64,000 bases of DNA from an uncultured Bacilli bacterium (GCA_934085675.1 CAKOHH010000001.1:1-64000); one strand, 5' to 3'. Counted from the first letter of the stretch, positions 34,449 to 43,512 are shown. The notes: generated by a model from the sequence alone, not told the origin. Numbers and translations are program-made.

Positions 34449-35489
34449 ATGAAAAATAGTAAATATTATTTAATCGCCGCAAATGGGGCTGTTGGCAAAG
34501 TTGTAAAGATACCTAGTATTGCGACAGAAGGACAAGATTTTTTTAAGGATATTTCAATGCTTGATTTAATTTCTATGGGACAATCCAAAGAAGACTTCAT
34601 AAAATCTATTCTACCTTATAACGAAAGTATTTCCTTTCGCAGTGATACTGATTTATTTGTTTTAAGAATAGCAAATAGCAAAGAAAATTTAATAAACTTG
34701 CACACATATGAATTGATTTTTGATTATCCTTTACCAGATAGATTAAGAGCCTTAAAAAGCAAGCTTTATTTAGGATTAAAAAGAGAAGCATTAGTAAGAC
34801 TTTCAAAAGTTAATGATGCAAAATCTAGAACTATTTCTTTAAAGAAAGATGTTGAATTCAAAAATTATGCTAGAATGTTGATTCGCAATATTACTAGTAA
34901 TTCAAATACTTTTGCAACACATTTTAATTTTGAAACTTGTGCGTGCCTTGATCCTCAAATATTAAAGCAGCTTATTGATTATAAAGAATTTAAAGAACCA
35001 AGTATCTTAACAGAATTGCAATCATATAAAAAATTAAGAGGATTGTCTTTAGAATATTTAAGTTATTTAAATAAGACACCTTTTGATAAAGCAAAAATAA
35101 AAAGCAGAATAAATTATTTTTATCCTAAAATAATTTTTGGCTTTAAAAATTCTAATGAAATGATGACTATCAATGAGGCTCGAAAAATTTTTAAAGAAGG
35201 GGCTTTACATAGTAAATTAATGAGTCCTAAAGAAACTGAAATCATGGTAACACTTGAAAAATTATCTTTAATAGAACAAATTAAATGGCAACCATTTGAT
35301 AATCCTGAGTTAGAAAGAGTTTATTATAGTGTTTCAAACAGCAAAGAAAATGGTTTAGAAGCCGTCATGGAACAAATGGACGCTAATGATATTTATGATT
35401 CAAGTCCAGAAGATTTACTTAGAATAGGTTTTTATAGTAATGAACAATATTTAAAAATTAAAAAGAAAAATTCTAAGAAATTGATTTAA
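34449..35489 (+). CDS. Hypothetical protein (346 residues)
   Basis: I do not recognise this protein. It appears cytosolic, with no signal peptide or membrane segment. It is lysine-rich and mainly helical in the middle, with one notable CACLD cluster (about residue 158) and an acidic C-terminal third. It has its own promoter and a very strong ribosome-binding site, and is followed after 25 bases by the ZIP transporter gene, which has its own AGGTGAT. Co-transcription with the transporter is likely; a functional link is unproven. Confidence 0.65.
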   Translation: MKNSKYYLIAANGAVGKVVKIPSIATEGQDFFKDISMLDLISMGQSKEDFIKSILPYNESISFRSDTDLFVLRIANSKENLINLHTYELIFDYPLPDRLRALKSKLYLGLKREALVRLSKVNDAKSRTISLKKDVEFKNYARMLIRNITSNSNTFATHFNFETCACLDPQILKQLIDYKEFKEPSILTELQSYKKLRGLSLEYLSYLNKTPFDKAKIKSRINYFYPKIIFGFKNSNEMMTINEARKIFKEGALHSKLMSPKETEIMVTLEKLSLIEQIKWQPFDNPELERVYYSVSNSKENGLEAVMEQMDANDIYDSSPEDLLRIGFYSNEQYLKIKKKNSKKLI

Positions 35490-35514
35490 GACATACACTT
35501 TATTAGGTGATACT

Positions 35515-36267
35515 ATGTCTTTTTTTATTCCTTTACTGTTATCGTCATTAGCAGGATTATCGACTGTATTAGGTACATTTGTAATTTTTTTTAAATGGCA
35601 AAGAGAAAACATTAATAAATTTATAACTTTTTGTTTGAGTCTTTCATTAGTGATAATGATTGGTATATCTGTTTTAGAATTAATACCCGAAGCCAGTTTT
35701 ATTATCTTAACTAAATTTAAACTTGTTAAAGGAATTTTTCTTTCTTTAATAATCTTTATTTTTTCTATTTTAGCCATTCGTTTTATAAACCAAAAAATAG
35801 AGAAGGGAAGAGGGGATGTTCCTTTATATCGTTTAGGAGTTTTAAGTATGATTACTTTAATGTTACATAATTTACCAGAAGGAATTCTTACATTCTTAAG
35901 TAGTTATCAAAACATTACCTTAGGCCTTCATATTAGTATTGCTATAATGCTTCATAATATTCCGGAAGGTATTAGCATTGCTGTTCCCATTTATTATGCG
36001 ACAGGAAGTAAAAAGAAAGCCATTAAAATGACATTTCTATCAGGAATAGCTGAGCCATTAGGAGCCTTATTAGCGTGTACATTTTTAAGAAATTATATTT
36101 CGTCAGAATTAATTGGTTTTATTTTATTATTTGTCGGTGGTATTATGATTACGTTGGCCATTGAAGAATTACTTCCTAAAGCCCTTTCTTATCATCAGGA
36201 AAAGTATTTATTTTTAGGTAGCATAATAGGGATTATTATTTTATTAATAAATCATTTTTTATTGTAG
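35515..36267 (+). CDS. zupT: ZIP family metal transporter
   Basis: Divalent metal (zinc, iron or manganese) importer of the ZIP/ZupT family. The 250-residue protein has about eight membrane helices. The metal-binding helices carry the family motifs HNLPEGILTF in helix IV and HNIPEGISIAVP in helix V, with GIAEPLGALLA following. LELIPEA in helix II also fits ZupT. No regulator-binding site is obvious upstream. Substrate preference cannot be read from the sequence. Confidence 0.9.
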   Translation: MSFFIPLLLSSLAGLSTVLGTFVIFFKWQRENINKFITFCLSLSLVIMIGISVLELIPEASFIILTKFKLVKGIFLSLIIFIFSILAIRFINQKIEKGRGDVPLYRLGVLSMITLMLHNLPEGILTFLSSYQNITLGLHISIAIMLHNIPEGISIAVPIYYATGSKKKAIKMTFLSGIAEPLGALLACTFLRNYISSELIGFILLFVGGIMITLAIEELLPKALSYHQEKYLFLGSIIGIIILLINHFLL

Positions 36268-36587
36268 TTTAAAATATAGCGGTTAACATAATATATATTA
36301 TGAAACTTTTAAAAATTAAGATAAAATTGTTAAATTAAATTCTATTAAGTATTTTCTTTAAGAAAACTTAGCATCACTTTATTAAAGTTATCCTTATCTA
36401 AAATAATATTTTGGGTATTGATACAATGAATTTAATTTTAATTGCTAATAATTTATAAACATTTTATTAAATTAAAAATATATTATTTAGAGACCCTATC
36501 TAATTTGCAACGAAAATATTTAAAATGGATAGTTATCCATCTCGTTGCAAATTTTAGCAAAGAAAAAATATCTATTTATCTAGATAT
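36268..36587. other. 320-base intergenic region
   Basis: No convincing gene. It contains an imperfect AT-rich stretch, a short protein-like minus-strand frame (about 36343-36432) with no start signal, a large nested inverted repeat (36502-36553), and the terminator of the following minus-strand gene (36561-36589). Confidence 0.5.
36502..36553. repeat. Nested inverted repeat (long hairpin)
   Basis: Outer arms AATTTGCAACGA (36502-36513) and TCGTTGCAAATT (36542-36553) are perfect complements. Inside, ATGGAT (36525-36530) and ATCCAT (36535-36540) form a second stem with a 4-base loop. There is no T-run, so this is not a simple terminator. Confidence 0.65.
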
Positions 36588-36589
36588 TT
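36561..36589 (-). terminator. Terminator of the HTH gene
   Basis: An 8-bp stem (36566-36573 with 36582-36589, 8-base loop), followed on the minus strand by a run of T's. Confidence 0.75.
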
Positions 36590-37379
36590 ATTCATCCATA
36601 TTCATAATGGATCCTCGTGATTCAATTTCGGCAATTTTTTCTATAATTTCTGAAGCGTTTGATTCATTTAATTCAGAATAACCAAGTTCTTTTAAGGCTT
36701 GAGTTCTTAAAGTAAATAATTGTTGGGTACGACTTAATTTTTCTTCTTTCTGCTTTTCAATCTCTTGAACAAAACGCTTATGAGATAGGGCAAGTTTACT
36801 TCGTGAGGCTCCCCCATTATTATAAAGTGTTAGGGCAGAGTACAAAATTCCTTCAAAAATGAATTGTCTATCTTCATTAAATCTAAATTCTTCTGGATTT
36901 GTAAAACCTGTTGCCTTTGACATATATCCAAAAATATATTTTATTTCTGGAACATTATCCATAGATTGCAACATATGGTACAAATACAAAAAGGCATAAT
37001 AATTCTCTTGCTTTTTTTCATCCCCTAGTCTTTCTCGTAACAAATTCAAGATGTTTGTAATTAATATTTGAGAATCCTTATTAAGATTTTTTAAATCAAA
37101 ATAATTAGAAATACTAGCCGAACCTTTGACACTTGTATTAAGACGATTTTCAACACTCATAAGATAATCTGTCGTTACTTTGATAGAATCAATCGTTTGA
37201 TTATTTTCATCATTAATATCTAATAAACGGTACAACAAAATCTTTTTTTCCTTAGGCCATTTATTAATGTCATCAAGTTCAAGATAATTATAGACCATTT
37301 GTCTTGATACCCCTAAATATTTTGCAAGTCTAACTTTAGAAATTCCTAATTCTTGTAATAATTCATTTAATCTGTTCAT
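36588..37379 (-). CDS. Helix-turn-helix protein with unknown C-terminal domain
   Basis: The N-terminal 35 residues form a compact HTH (LLQELGISKVRLAKYLGVSRQ then YNYLE). The remaining 225 residues are helical, lysine/glutamate-rich and not recognised. There is no membrane segment. It has its own strong promoter with an inverted repeat over the -35 region and its own terminator, so it is a single-gene unit, possibly autoregulated. The target is unknown; it could be a phage-derived or stress regulator (inference). Confidence 0.7.
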   Translation of the reverse strand: MNRLNELLQELGISKVRLAKYLGVSRQMVYNYLELDDINKWPKEKKILLYRLLDINDENNQTIDSIKVTTDYLMSVENRLNTSVKGSASISNYFDLKNLNKDSQILITNILNLLRERLGDEKKQENYYAFLYLYHMLQSMDNVPEIKYIFGYMSKATGFTNPEEFRFNEDRQFIFEGILYSALTLYNNGGASRSKLALSHKRFVQEIEKQKEEKLSRTQQLFTLRTQALKELGYSELNESNASEIIEKIAEIESRGSIMNMDE

Positions 37380-37419
37380 TTCAATTTGCCTACTCTCTTT
37401 TTATTTAATTTACATTCTA

Positions 37420-37449
37420 ATTATAAGGCACTAGACACTTTTGTGTCAA
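37420..37449 (-). promoter_or_regulatory. Promoter with overlapping inverted repeat
   Basis: On the minus strand, consensus TTGACA (37444-37449), 18 bases and consensus TATAAT (37420-37425). GACAC-TTTT-GTGTC (37434-37447) overlaps the -35 and the spacer and may be an operator. Confidence 0.75.
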
Positions 37450-37497
37450 GTAAAAGTAAACAATGAAAATAAATCTTTAAAAAAAATACGGTACTTT

Positions 37498-38613
37498 TTA
37501 ATTATTTAAATACCATATTTTATCATTATTTTTATAAATTTCTTTAATAACCCCACTACCGAAACAAACATCTCCATCATAAAAAACGCAAAATTGTCCT
37601 GGTGTCACCGCTTTCACGCCTTCTTTATAAGTAACATGCGCCATATTGCCTTTTAATAATTCTAATTCAATAGGGTACTCTTCTCCCCGATAACGAAACT
37701 TGGCTTGACATTTTTTGGGTGGATTATCAATAGTAATATTTACATCTTCTAAAAGACAACTATCACTAATTAAATATTTTGAATCATCACCAAAAGCAAC
37801 ATATAATTCGTTTTTCGCTACATTTTTACCACACACATAATGTCTTTCTTGGAATCCTGAAAGTCCCACATTACGTCTTTGCCCAATTGTATAGTTCATA
37901 AGACCAGTATGAGTACCAATTACATTTTTAGTTTCGACATCAATAATATTACCAGGATTAGGTTTTAAGTAATTACGAATAAATTCTTGATAATTTCTTT
38001 CGCCAATAAAACAAATACCTGTTGAATCTTTCTTTTTGGCAACATTTAGGCCACACTCTGAAGCAATTTTTCTTACTTGCTCTTTATGAAGGTCTCCGAC
38101 TGGGAATAAAACATCTTCTAGTTGTTTTTTACTTAACTGGGCTAAAAAATAAGTTTGATCTTTATTCTCATCAACACCCTTTAAAAGTTTACCATCTTTA
38201 AGTCTAGCATAATGACCGGTAGCCATAAAATCAGCTCCTAGACGTTTAGCTTCTTTTTTAAAAACATCAAATTTAATATATTTATTGCAAAGTAAATCGG
38301 GATTAGGTGTTCGTCCTTTTTTTAGTTCATTTAAAAAATAAGTAAATACATTATCCCAATATTCTTTAATAAAATCTACACGATGCAAAGGAATACCAAT
38401 AATCTCACATGTTTTTAAGGCATCATTATAATCTTGCTCTTGAGGACAAATATTATTATTTAAAGTAGGGTTCCCTAAAATATCATTATTAAGTCCCGCA
38501 TCCCAATTGCGCATAAATAAGCCTTCTACTTCATATCCTTGTTGTTTTAATAAATAAGCACTTACTGCAGAGTCTACTCCCCCACTCATACCGACAATTA
38601 CTTTTTTTGCCAT
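37498..38613 (-). CDS. mnmA: tRNA 2-thiouridine synthase MnmA
   Basis: Thiolates U34 of tRNA-Lys, -Glu and -Gln. The PP-loop GMSGGVDSAVSAYLL is at the N-terminus. The catalytic cysteines are in the ICPQEQD region (Cys about 56 in the LFMRNWD-containing domain is shifted as in the family) and in DSTGICFIGERNYQEFI. The C-terminal domain includes the GQRRNVGLSG motif. The 371-residue length is normal. It follows the SpoIIM-like gene in the same direction after 33 bases. Confidence 0.95.
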   Translation of the reverse strand: MAKKVIVGMSGGVDSAVSAYLLKQQGYEVEGLFMRNWDAGLNNDILGNPTLNNNICPQEQDYNDALKTCEIIGIPLHRVDFIKEYWDNVFTYFLNELKKGRTPNPDLLCNKYIKFDVFKKEAKRLGADFMATGHYARLKDGKLLKGVDENKDQTYFLAQLSKKQLEDVLFPVGDLHKEQVRKIASECGLNVAKKKDSTGICFIGERNYQEFIRNYLKPNPGNIIDVETKNVIGTHTGLMNYTIGQRRNVGLSGFQERHYVCGKNVAKNELYVAFGDDSKYLISDSCLLEDVNITIDNPPKKCQAKFRYRGEEYPIELELLKGNMAHVTYKEGVKAVTPGQFCVFYDGDVCFGSGVIKEIYKNNDKIWYLNN

Positions 38614-38646
38614 AATATCCGACCTCTTTTTCTCTAGCCTATTCTA

Positions 38647-39228
38647 TCATATTTCTAGTAGAAAAGCAAAAATGTTTAAAATTGGTTTATTAAATAAAAG
38701 CAAACAAAAGTCATATAAAGTTTGTAATAAAATAAGTAAGCCACAACTCTTTGTCATAGAAATAAGATAGTTTGCAGGATTCGTTTTATAAATCATTTTA
38801 CCTATCATTTTTCTTGTAATATTAAAACATTTGATAAAAAAGAAATATAAAATAATTAAATAAAATAATTGAGTGACAGTATAAAATATAATGGCATATA
38901 AAAGTCCTTTTAAAGATAATGTTAGACTAAAAATACCCAAAAGAAAACCGAAAGATATACCTTGGTAAAAGATAAGCGTACATAGTAAAGGAAGTCCTAT
39001 GATAAAAAATGAACCTATAAAACTAATAACTAAAAAGAAAAAATGAATATAGATGTAATTAAATGACAAACCTTGATAATTGTTAATATAATAATAAACA
39101 TTGTCTTTTAAAGTATTTATATTTTTAAAACTTAAGTATAGTCCCACTAAAATACCTATAAATGTGAGGATGCCCATAAATAAAAAAAGGTATTTCTTAC
39201 GACTTAAAAATTTTTTTAAAATCGTCAT
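38647..39228 (-). CDS. SpoIIM-like membrane protein
   Basis: A 193-residue protein with about five membrane helices. The order of helices, the charged N-terminus FLSRKKYLFLF, and the central FYQGISFGFLLGIF segment match the SpoIIM/COG1300 family, which in spore formers belongs to the engulfment DMP complex (SpoIID-SpoIIM-SpoIIP). Divergent SpoIIM relatives occur in non-sporulating bacteria, so sporulation should not be assumed. A SpoIVB-type protease gene lies 290 bases away on the other strand, which strengthens the call. Confidence 0.65.
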   Translation of the reverse strand: MTILKKFLSRKKYLFLFMGILTFIGILVGLYLSFKNINTLKDNVYYYINNYQGLSFNYIYIHFFFLVISFIGSFFIIGLPLLCTLIFYQGISFGFLLGIFSLTLSLKGLLYAIIFYTVTQLFYLIILYFFFIKCFNITRKMIGKMIYKTNPANYLISMTKSCGLLILLQTLYDFCLLLFNKPILNIFAFLLEI

Positions 39229-39332
39229 CTTATCACCTATCAGATTGTATGTTTTAAAATAATTTTTTATGTACTTTTTTGGTAGTTTATGATAAAGTTA
39301 TAATGAATTTCATTTAGAAGGAGACGATAAGA

Positions 39333-39428
39333 ATGAGTAAAAAAACAAGACAAATTGTCACTTGGCTTACTTTAATTATTATGGTATTAGGTATTGCTGG
39401 TAGTATTATTGCCTATGCTATTTCATAA
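39333..39428 (+). CDS. Small single-pass membrane protein (31 residues)
   Basis: A short gene with a clear AGGAGA site seven to eight bases before ATG and its own terminator 22 bases after the stop. The product has a basic start MSKKTRQIVTW and one membrane helix running nearly to the end. It resembles the small DUF4044-type proteins found in Firmicutes, but that is only an impression. A TATAAT at about 39297 could be its -10. It lies upstream of spoIVB. Confidence 0.65.
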   Translation: MSKKTRQIVTWLTLIIMVLGIAGSIIAYAIS

Positions 39429-39450
39429 TTATTAAAATATAGATACTTAA

Positions 39451-39480
39451 AAATGGTAATCCAGTTATTACCATTTTTTT
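39451..39480 (+). terminator. Terminator after the 31-residue gene
   Basis: A perfect 10-bp stem (39451-39460 with 39467-39476, 6-base loop) followed by T's. Confidence 0.85.
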
Positions 39481-39518
39481 ATATTAGTAAACCACCATAA
39501 TATAAGTGAGGTGATAAT

Positions 39519-40505
39519 TTGAAAAAGATTTATTTAAGTATGTTCTTATTTCTTTATTTTCTTTTTCCTAGTATAACACTTGCCTATTCTGATAAAGTGG
39601 CTCTTGGTGGAGAAAACATCGGTATTCAAATAAAAACACCAGGTGTATTAGTAGTTGGCTTTTATAAAGTAAATGGTGCTTATTTAAAGGGTACACCAGA
39701 AATTAAAATTGGGGACTATATTTTAAAAGTTGGTGAGAAAGAGATTTCTTCTGTGAATTCTTTAAGTGAAGCTATTTTACAAAATGTTAAAGATAATCAA
39801 GTAAAATTAACTTTAAAAAGAAATGAACAGGTCATGAATATTACGATGCCACTTCAAAATGTTGATGGTATTTACAAGACAGGTCTTTATGTCAAAGAAA
39901 GTATTACAGGCCTTGGTACCTTAACCTATATTGATCCTAATAGTAAAATATATGGTGCTTTAGGCCATGAAATTTTAGAAAGTAATAGTTTACAATTAGT
40001 AGAGGTTAAAACTGGTCATATTTTTGAAAGTCCTGTGACAAGTATTCGTAAAAGTACAAGAGGTAATGCCGGAGAAAAAAATGCCGAATTTCACTTTAAT
40101 AAAGTGTATGGTTCTTTAGATAATAATACGAGACATGGAATATATGGAATTTATAAAGATACTATTCCTTCTAATTTTATTCCTGTGGCTAAAAATAAAG
40201 AAATTAAAATTGGGGAAGCCGAAATCTACACTGTTTTAAACGGTCAGGAGAAAAAAAGTTATAAAATAGATATTACATCTATTCAAGAATATAACGATGT
40301 TAAAAACATTTCTTTTACTGTGACAGACGATAACCTTATTAATACCGCAGGTGGGATTGTTCAAGGAATGAGTGGTTCTCCTATTGTTCAAAATGGCAAA
40401 ATTATTGGAGCAGTAACCCATGTAATTACAGACAATCCTATTACAGGGTATGGAATATTTATTACAACGATGCTAGAAACAGGAGATAATCTCTTAAAAA
40501 AATAG
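39519..40505 (+). CDS. spoIVB: SpoIVB-family serine protease (S55, PDZ-containing)
   Basis: Exported signalling protease. In spore formers SpoIVB is made in the forespore and activates pro-sigma-K processing. The N-terminus is a signal peptide or anchor (to about residue 23), followed by a PDZ domain (about 35-115) and the S55 peptidase domain. The catalytic elements are His in YGALGHEIL and Ser in QGMSGSPIVQNGK, and the diagnostic GAVTHV and GYGIFI follow. The start is TTG, backed by GAGGTGAT; no ATG is suitable. The length (328 residues) is about 100 shorter than the Bacillus enzyme. Confidence 0.88.
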   Translation: MKKIYLSMFLFLYFLFPSITLAYSDKVALGGENIGIQIKTPGVLVVGFYKVNGAYLKGTPEIKIGDYILKVGEKEISSVNSLSEAILQNVKDNQVKLTLKRNEQVMNITMPLQNVDGIYKTGLYVKESITGLGTLTYIDPNSKIYGALGHEILESNSLQLVEVKTGHIFESPVTSIRKSTRGNAGEKNAEFHFNKVYGSLDNNTRHGIYGIYKDTIPSNFIPVAKNKEIKIGEAEIYTVLNGQEKKSYKIDITSIQEYNDVKNISFTVTDDNLINTAGGIVQGMSGSPIVQNGKIIGAVTHVITDNPITGYGIFITTMLETGDNLLKK

Positions 40506-40508
40506 AAA

Positions 40509-40542
40509 AAAAATCAAAGGAAAATAATAACCTTTGATTTTT
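40509..40542. terminator. Bidirectional terminator between spoIVB and proS
   Basis: A perfect 12-bp stem (40509-40520 with 40531-40542, 10-base loop) with A and T tracts on the outer sides. It touches the proS stop codon. Confidence 0.85.
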
Positions 40543-41968
40543 AATATTGTTTACCAAAATAAATTTTATATTTAGCTTTTTCACCACAGTAAGCACAAAC
40601 GCCATCACTAATTTCTTCTTTAATGCAACGACTTTTTAAACCTGTTTCTTCTTTAATTTTGTCTTCACAAGAAGTATTACCACACCAAGAAATTAAAATG
40701 AAACCTGGTTTATTTTGCGCAATATCCTGAAATTCTTCTTTCGTTTTTGCTTCATAAATCATGCTGTCACGTCTTTTTAAAGCTCTATCATACATATTGT
40801 TTTGAATGTCGACTAATAGTTTTTCTACTCTTTCTTTAAAAGCCGAAATAGCAATTGTTTCTTTTTCTAAAGTATCTCTTCTTACTAAAGTGATTTCTTT
40901 ATTTTCTAAATCTCTTTTACCAATTTCCACGCGAATAGGAATACCTTTTACTTCCGCATCAGCAAATTTAAAGCCTGGTGATTTTTCAGATTCGTCAATT
41001 TGATATGTGATTTCTTCAGGAAGAGTGCTTGCTAATTCTTTTACCGTCTTTAAAACTTCTTCATCTTTGCCAATAGGAATAAATACCACTTTAGTAGGAG
41101 CAATATTAGGAGGTAAAACAAGACCATGATTATCGCCATGAGTCATGATAATGGCCCCAATCATTCTTGTTGTTACGCCCCAGCTTGTTTGATATGGTGT
41201 TTTTAAAGTATTGTCCGTATCTAGAAATTGAATACCAAAAGCTTTAGCAAAATGTTGGCCAAAATAATGGCTTGTACCATTTTGAAGTGCTACTCCATCA
41301 TACATCATGGCTTCAATTGTATAAGTTTCTTCAGCACCAGCAAATTTTTCTTTTTCTGTTTTACGTCCTGTAATAACAGGTAAAGCTAGGATATTTCTTT
41401 GAAAATCTTCATAAACCTTAAACATTCTAAGTGTTTCATTTCTCGCTTCTTCACGAGTTTGATGAAGAGTATGACCTTCTTGCCATAGTATTTCTCTACT
41501 TCTTAAAAAAGGTCTTGTTGTTTTTTCCCAACGCACAATCGTGCACCACTGATTATATAAAAGGGGTAAATCACGATAGGACTTTACAATATTTTTGAAG
41601 TGTTCGCAAAATAAAACTTCACTAGTAGGTCTAACACACATTCTTTCATCTAATTTATTTTCCCCACCATAAGTTACCCAAGCTACTTCTGGGGCAAAAC
41701 CTTTAACATGTTCTTTTTCTACATTTAATAAAGATTCCGGAATAAACATTGGCATTTGAACATTTTGGTGACCTAATTTTTTGAATTCTTTATCTAATAT
41801 TCTTTGCATATTTTCCCAAATCGCGTAGCCATATGGGCGAATAATCATGCTGCCTTTGACACTTGAATAACTTACTAAATCAGCTTGTTTTAAAACATCT
41901 GTGTACCATGTAGCAAAATCTGTATCTCGATCAGTTATTTTCGTTACTAGTTTGCTCATTTGTTTCAT
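40541..41968 (-). CDS. proS: Prolyl-tRNA synthetase, archaeal/eukaryotic-like type
   Basis: Class II synthetase charging tRNA-Pro. The 475-residue protein lacks the inserted editing domain of the long bacterial type. It shows the short-type opening DTDFATWYTDVLKQADL, motif 2 in RWEKTTRPFLRSREILWQEGH and a C-terminal zinc-binding-like domain with CGNTSCEDKI and CAYCGEKAK. The same type occurs in many Firmicutes and Mollicutes. Its start region overlaps xseB by 38 bases; a start nine bases later is also possible. Confidence 0.94.
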   Translation of the reverse strand: MKQMSKLVTKITDRDTDFATWYTDVLKQADLVSYSSVKGSMIIRPYGYAIWENMQRILDKEFKKLGHQNVQMPMFIPESLLNVEKEHVKGFAPEVAWVTYGGENKLDERMCVRPTSEVLFCEHFKNIVKSYRDLPLLYNQWCTIVRWEKTTRPFLRSREILWQEGHTLHQTREEARNETLRMFKVYEDFQRNILALPVITGRKTEKEKFAGAEETYTIEAMMYDGVALQNGTSHYFGQHFAKAFGIQFLDTDNTLKTPYQTSWGVTTRMIGAIIMTHGDNHGLVLPPNIAPTKVVFIPIGKDEEVLKTVKELASTLPEEITYQIDESEKSPGFKFADAEVKGIPIRVEIGKRDLENKEITLVRRDTLEKETIAISAFKERVEKLLVDIQNNMYDRALKRRDSMIYEAKTKEEFQDIAQNKPGFILISWCGNTSCEDKIKEETGLKSRCIKEEISDGVCAYCGEKAKYKIYFGKQY

Positions 41969-42188
41969 CTTCTTTCATTAAAAAATCTTGGGCTTCACCG
42001 TCTGTACCGATGATTTTATTCACTTGCTCTGTTGCATTATCTAATTTTTCTTGACATATTTTAACCAAGTTCATCGCATCTGTATATTTACTAATGGCGT
42101 CTTCCAAAGGAATATTGCCGTTTTCTAAATCTTTAATGATCCCGTCTAAATTATTTAAAGCGGTTTCAAACGTCATTTCTTTCATCAT
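41931..42188 (-). CDS. xseB: Exodeoxyribonuclease VII small subunit
   Basis: Small subunit of the single-strand exonuclease ExoVII. The 85 residues carry the family core MTFETALNNLDGIIKDLENG then PLEDAISKYTDAMNLVKICQEKL, an all-helical hairpin. The acidic C-terminal tail overlaps proS. It overlaps xseA by 23 bases, and both are translated from the same transcript. Confidence 0.93.
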   Translation of the reverse strand: MMKEMTFETALNNLDGIIKDLENGNIPLEDAISKYTDAMNLVKICQEKLDNATEQVNKIIGTDGEAQDFLMKEDETNEQTSNENN

Positions 42189-43512
42189 TTATCTCCTCTA
42201 CTTTCACTTTTAATGTTCCTTTTGCTAAAGTAACATCTAATTTATCGTTTATATTAATTTTAGCAGTATTTTTGATAATTTCGTTATCTTTTTTGACAAT
42301 AGAATAGCCTTGTTCTAAGATATTTAAAGGATTAAGCAGTTTTAAATTTTGAATCGTATAATAAAGCAGTTGTTTTTTATCATTCATATATTTAACTATT
42401 TCTTTTTGTAAGGCTTCTTTTCTATCCCAATATCTTTCTAAAGATTTTTGATAAAGAACCTTAGGATTGTTCAATATATAATTGCCTTTATACTTATCTA
42501 ATTTTACCTGTAAAGAATTTAAATAATAAGTATAACTTTTATTTAAATTATCGGTTAAATTATCTAATTTTTGCATTTTTACTTCATATAAAATATGTGG
42601 ATTTTTTAATACATAATGGTTACTTAAAATACTAAGTTGATGTTTAGCAAATTGAAGTTTAGACAAGAATAGATGATTAATTTCATCTTTTTTTTGAGTC
42701 AAAATAGTCATAACTTCTTCTTTGGTTGGCACTGCCATTTCGGCTGCCCCTGTAGGAGTCGGTGCTCTTCTATCAGCTACATAATCGGCAATCGTAAAAT
42801 CTATCTCATGACCAACAGCACTAATAATAGGTATTTTAGAAGCAAAAATGGCTCTGGCTACTATTTCTTCATTAAAAGCCCATAAATCCTCAATGGAACC
42901 GCCACCTCGCCCAACGATTAAAACATCAAGTTTATAATGATTAGCTAAATAAATATTTTTAGCAATATCCTTTGCCGCCGAAACACCTTGAACTAAACTA
43001 GGAAAAAGAAGGGTTTTAGCATATGGAAATCTTCTTTTTAAAGTGCTCAAAATATCTTTGATAGCTGCCCCTGTGGGCGCGGTAACAATACCTATTTTAG
43101 TAGGATATTTAGGAATAGGCTTTTTGTATTTTGAATCAAATAAGCCTTCGCTCGCTAGTTTCTCTTTTAGTTTTTCAAATTCTATATAAAGATTACCTAG
43201 GCCATCCATTTCCATTTTTTCAATATATATTTGGTAGTTTCCTCCCATAGGATAGACAGAAATACGTCCTGTTACTAAAACATTCATACCATCTTCTGGT
43301 TTAAAGTTCAAATTAGAAGCAGCACTTTTAAACATAATAGCACTTATTCTTGACTCGTCATCTTTAAGAGTTAAATAAAGATGTCCGGAAGAATGATGTT
43401 TAAAGTTACTAATTTCTCCTTTTAAATAAACTTTTTTTAAAAAAATATTAGTATCAAAAATATTTTTAATATAATTATTAATCTCAGCAACACTTAAATA
43501 TTTAGGAATCAT
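42166..43512 (-). CDS. xseA: Exodeoxyribonuclease VII large subunit
   Basis: Catalytic subunit of ExoVII. The N-terminal OB-fold (VYLKGEISNFKHHSSGHLYLTLKD) precedes the nuclease domain with IGIVTAPTGAAIKDIL, VGRGGGSIEDLWAFNEE and SAVGHEIDFTIADYVADRRAPTP (split here by family blocks). A long helical C-terminal region ends in LEQGYSIVKK. The 448-residue length is normal. It is third in the nusB operon, overlapping the HipA-like gene by 4 bases. Confidence 0.95.
   Translation of the reverse strand: MIPKYLSVAEINNYIKNIFDTNIFLKKVYLKGEISNFKHHSSGHLYLTLKDDESRISAIMFKSAASNLNFKPEDGMNVLVTGRISVYPMGGNYQIYIEKMEMDGLGNLYIEFEKLKEKLASEGLFDSKYKKPIPKYPTKIGIVTAPTGAAIKDILSTLKRRFPYAKTLLFPSLVQGVSAAKDIAKNIYLANHYKLDVLIVGRGGGSIEDLWAFNEEIVARAIFASKIPIISAVGHEIDFTIADYVADRRAPTPTGAAEMAVPTKEEVMTILTQKKDEINHLFLSKLQFAKHQLSILSNHYVLKNPHILYEVKMQKLDNLTDNLNKSYTYYLNSLQVKLDKYKGNYILNNPKVLYQKSLERYWDRKEALQKEIVKYMNDKKQLLYYTIQNLKLLNPLNILEQGYSIVKKDNEIIKNTAKININDKLDVTLAKGTLKVKVEEINDERNDV

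Noticed and set aside
36442..36681. Plus-strand 79-codon frame
   Set aside because: It crosses the nested inverted repeat and the terminator and runs antisense into the HTH gene; no start signal and no protein-like pattern.
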